Assembly: GCF_050948175.1 (NCBI RefSeq)
Contig: NW_027490161.1
Coordinates: 186,001 to 250,000 of the forward strand
Length of the DNA: 64,000 nucleotides
Source: Xylocopa sonorina
Lineage: Eukaryota > Arthropoda > Insecta > Hymenoptera > Apidae
Direction of reading: 5' to 3'
Part shown: piece after piece, positions 62,501 to 64,000 of the stretch
How the letters are laid out: each line of letters begins with the position of its first letter
How positions within the stretch are numbered: the stretch's first letter is position 1
The notes under the pieces: generated by a model
Database searches by the model: none
Told to the model about the DNA's origin: nothing
The model's input: the letters and a program-made list of their open reading frames with translations, nothing else
Translations under genes and position numbers: made by a program

Positions 62501-64000
62501 CACTTCCTTGCTAGGAAATGGCGTATTCAGATGTCTACGTATCGTAGCAATAGAGTTCTAAGCCTACATAAAACTCGATATCGCATCTCCTTTATATGTT
62601 TCGTGATAAGATATAATATTCATTGCGAAGTGTCATGTATACATCGTATTCGCTTCAAGAGAATGTAAGTGCGACACTTCCATGCTAGGAAATAGCGTCT
62701 GAAGATGTCTGCGCGTCGAGGCAATAGAGTTCTAATGCTTCTTAGATCGCGATATCGCATCTCATTTCTATGTTTCGTGATAAGATATAATTTTCACTGC
62801 GATGTGTCATGTACACCTCGTATTCACTTCAAAAGAATGTAAATGCGACTATTGCTTGCTAGGAAATAGCGTTTGCAGATGTCTACGTATCGTAGCAATA
62901 GCGTTATAATGCTACTTAAGTCGCGATATGACACCTCATTTATATGTTTCGTGATAAGATATAATATTCATTGCAAAGTGTCATGTATACATCGTATTCA
63001 CTTCAAAAGAATGTAAGTGCGACACTTCCATGCTAGGAAATAGCGTTTGGAGATGTCCCCGCATCGAGGCCATAGATTTCTAATGCTTCTTAGAACGCGA
63101 TATCGTATCTCTCTTCTATGTTTCATGATAAGATATAATATTCATTGCGAAGTGTCATGTATGCATCATATTCACTTCAAGAGAATGTAAGTGTGACACT
63201 TCCATGCTAGGAAATAGCGTCTGAAGATGTCTACGCGTCGTGGCAATAGAGTTCTAATGCTTCTTAGATCGCGATATCACATCTCATTTCTATGTTTCAT
63301 TATAAGATATAATATTCATTCCGAAGTGTCATGTATACCTCGTATTCACTTCAAAAGAATGTAAATGCGAATCTTCCTTGCTAGGAAATAGCGCTTGCAG
63401 ATGTCTACGTTTCAAAGCAATAGTGTTCTAATGCTTCTCAAAACGCGATATCGCATTTCATTTATATGTTTCGTGATAAGTTATAATATTCATTCCGAAG
63501 TGTCATGTAAACCTCGAATTCATTTCAAAAGAATGTAAATGCGACTATTCCTTGCTAGGAAATAGCGTTTGCAGATATCTCCACATCGAGGCAATAGGGT
63601 TCTAATGCTTCTTAAGACGCGATATCGCATCTCTCTTATATGTTACATGATAAGATATAATGTTCATTGTGAAGTGTCATGTGTACCTCGTATTCACTTC
63701 AAAAGAATGTAAATGCGAATCTTCCTTGCTAGGAAATAGCGTTTGCAGATGTCTACGTATCGGAGCAATGGAGTTCTAATGCTTCTCAAAACACGGTATC
63801 GCATCTCATTTCTATGCTTCATGATAAGATTTAATATTCATTGCGAAGTGTCATGTATGCCTCGTATTCACTTCAAAAGAATGTGAATGCGAATCTTCCT
63901 TGCTAGGAAATAGCGCTTGCAGATGTCTACGTTTCGTAGCAATAGTGTTCTAATGCTTCTCAAAACGTGATATCGCATCTCATTTCTATGCTTCATGATA
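59507..64000 (-). repeat. 174-bp satellite array, minus orientation (array 4)
   Basis: About 26 minus-strand monomers running off the window end. They mix the CTTCCTTGCTAGG and CTATTGCTTGCTAGG types seen in array 2. Some segments resemble array 2 text (AATGGTCATGTATACCTTG, TAAACCTCGAATTCATTTC), so the two minus arrays share variants. No gene seen. Confidence 0.97.

Noticed and set aside
1..64000. CENP-B box in the satellite monomer
   Set aside because: I looked for the TTCG....A..CGGG pattern in the consensus and found no convincing match. The conserved palindrome is a different sequence.
1..64000. Telomeric TTAGG repeats, rRNA or tRNA genes
   Set aside because: No runs of TTAGG/CCTAA and no recognisable rRNA or tRNA sequence were seen on either strand.

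Overview
This window is eukaryotic and almost certainly comes from an insect. It is built mostly of one satellite DNA with a 174-bp monomer, roughly 300 copies by length. The degenerate mariner at 24,282-25,565 has the ends and protein motifs of the mellifera-type mariners known from bees and related Hymenoptera, so a hymenopteran is my best guess (inference, not proof). I see no prokaryotic features, rRNA, tRNA or intact conserved protein gene.

Layout. (1) 1-22,514: satellite, plus orientation. (2) 22,515-23,263: a 749-bp GC-rich spacer, 'J', at which the satellite flips strand. (3) 23,264-41,100: satellite, minus orientation, interrupted by the mariner. (4) 41,101-41,850: decayed minus-strand satellite. 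(5) 41,851-47,930: a non-satellite island holding a 1,363-bp solo LTR with a 4-bp target duplication, a partial LTR of the same family, an AT-rich stretch with a long minus-strand reading frame broken by one stop, and small repeat remnants. (6) 47,931-48,160: decayed plus-strand satellite, then 48,161-58,757 satellite, plus orientation. (7) 58,758-59,506: second copy of J, exactly 36,243 bp from the first. (8) 59,507-64,000: satellite, minus orientation.

The overall plan is therefore [plus array - J - minus array] - island - [plus array - J - minus array]. The arrays meet head to head at both J copies, and their decayed outer edges mirror each other around the island. Inside the arrays are several generations of higher-order repeats: offsets of 348, 1,044, 1,566, 1,744 and 3,312 bp, all whole numbers of 174-bp monomers plus a few traceable small indels. 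This points to repeated recent amplification, as expected for a centromeric, pericentromeric or heterochromatic block. That location is inference.

No set of genes works together here. The most notable points are the duplicated strand-switch spacer J, which looks like an LTR relic with hairpins near both ends and no target duplication; the mirrored array edges; the conserved self-complementary core GCGATATCGC in the monomer; and the single-stop reading frame of about 235 codons in the island. All coordinates and comparisons were made by eye.
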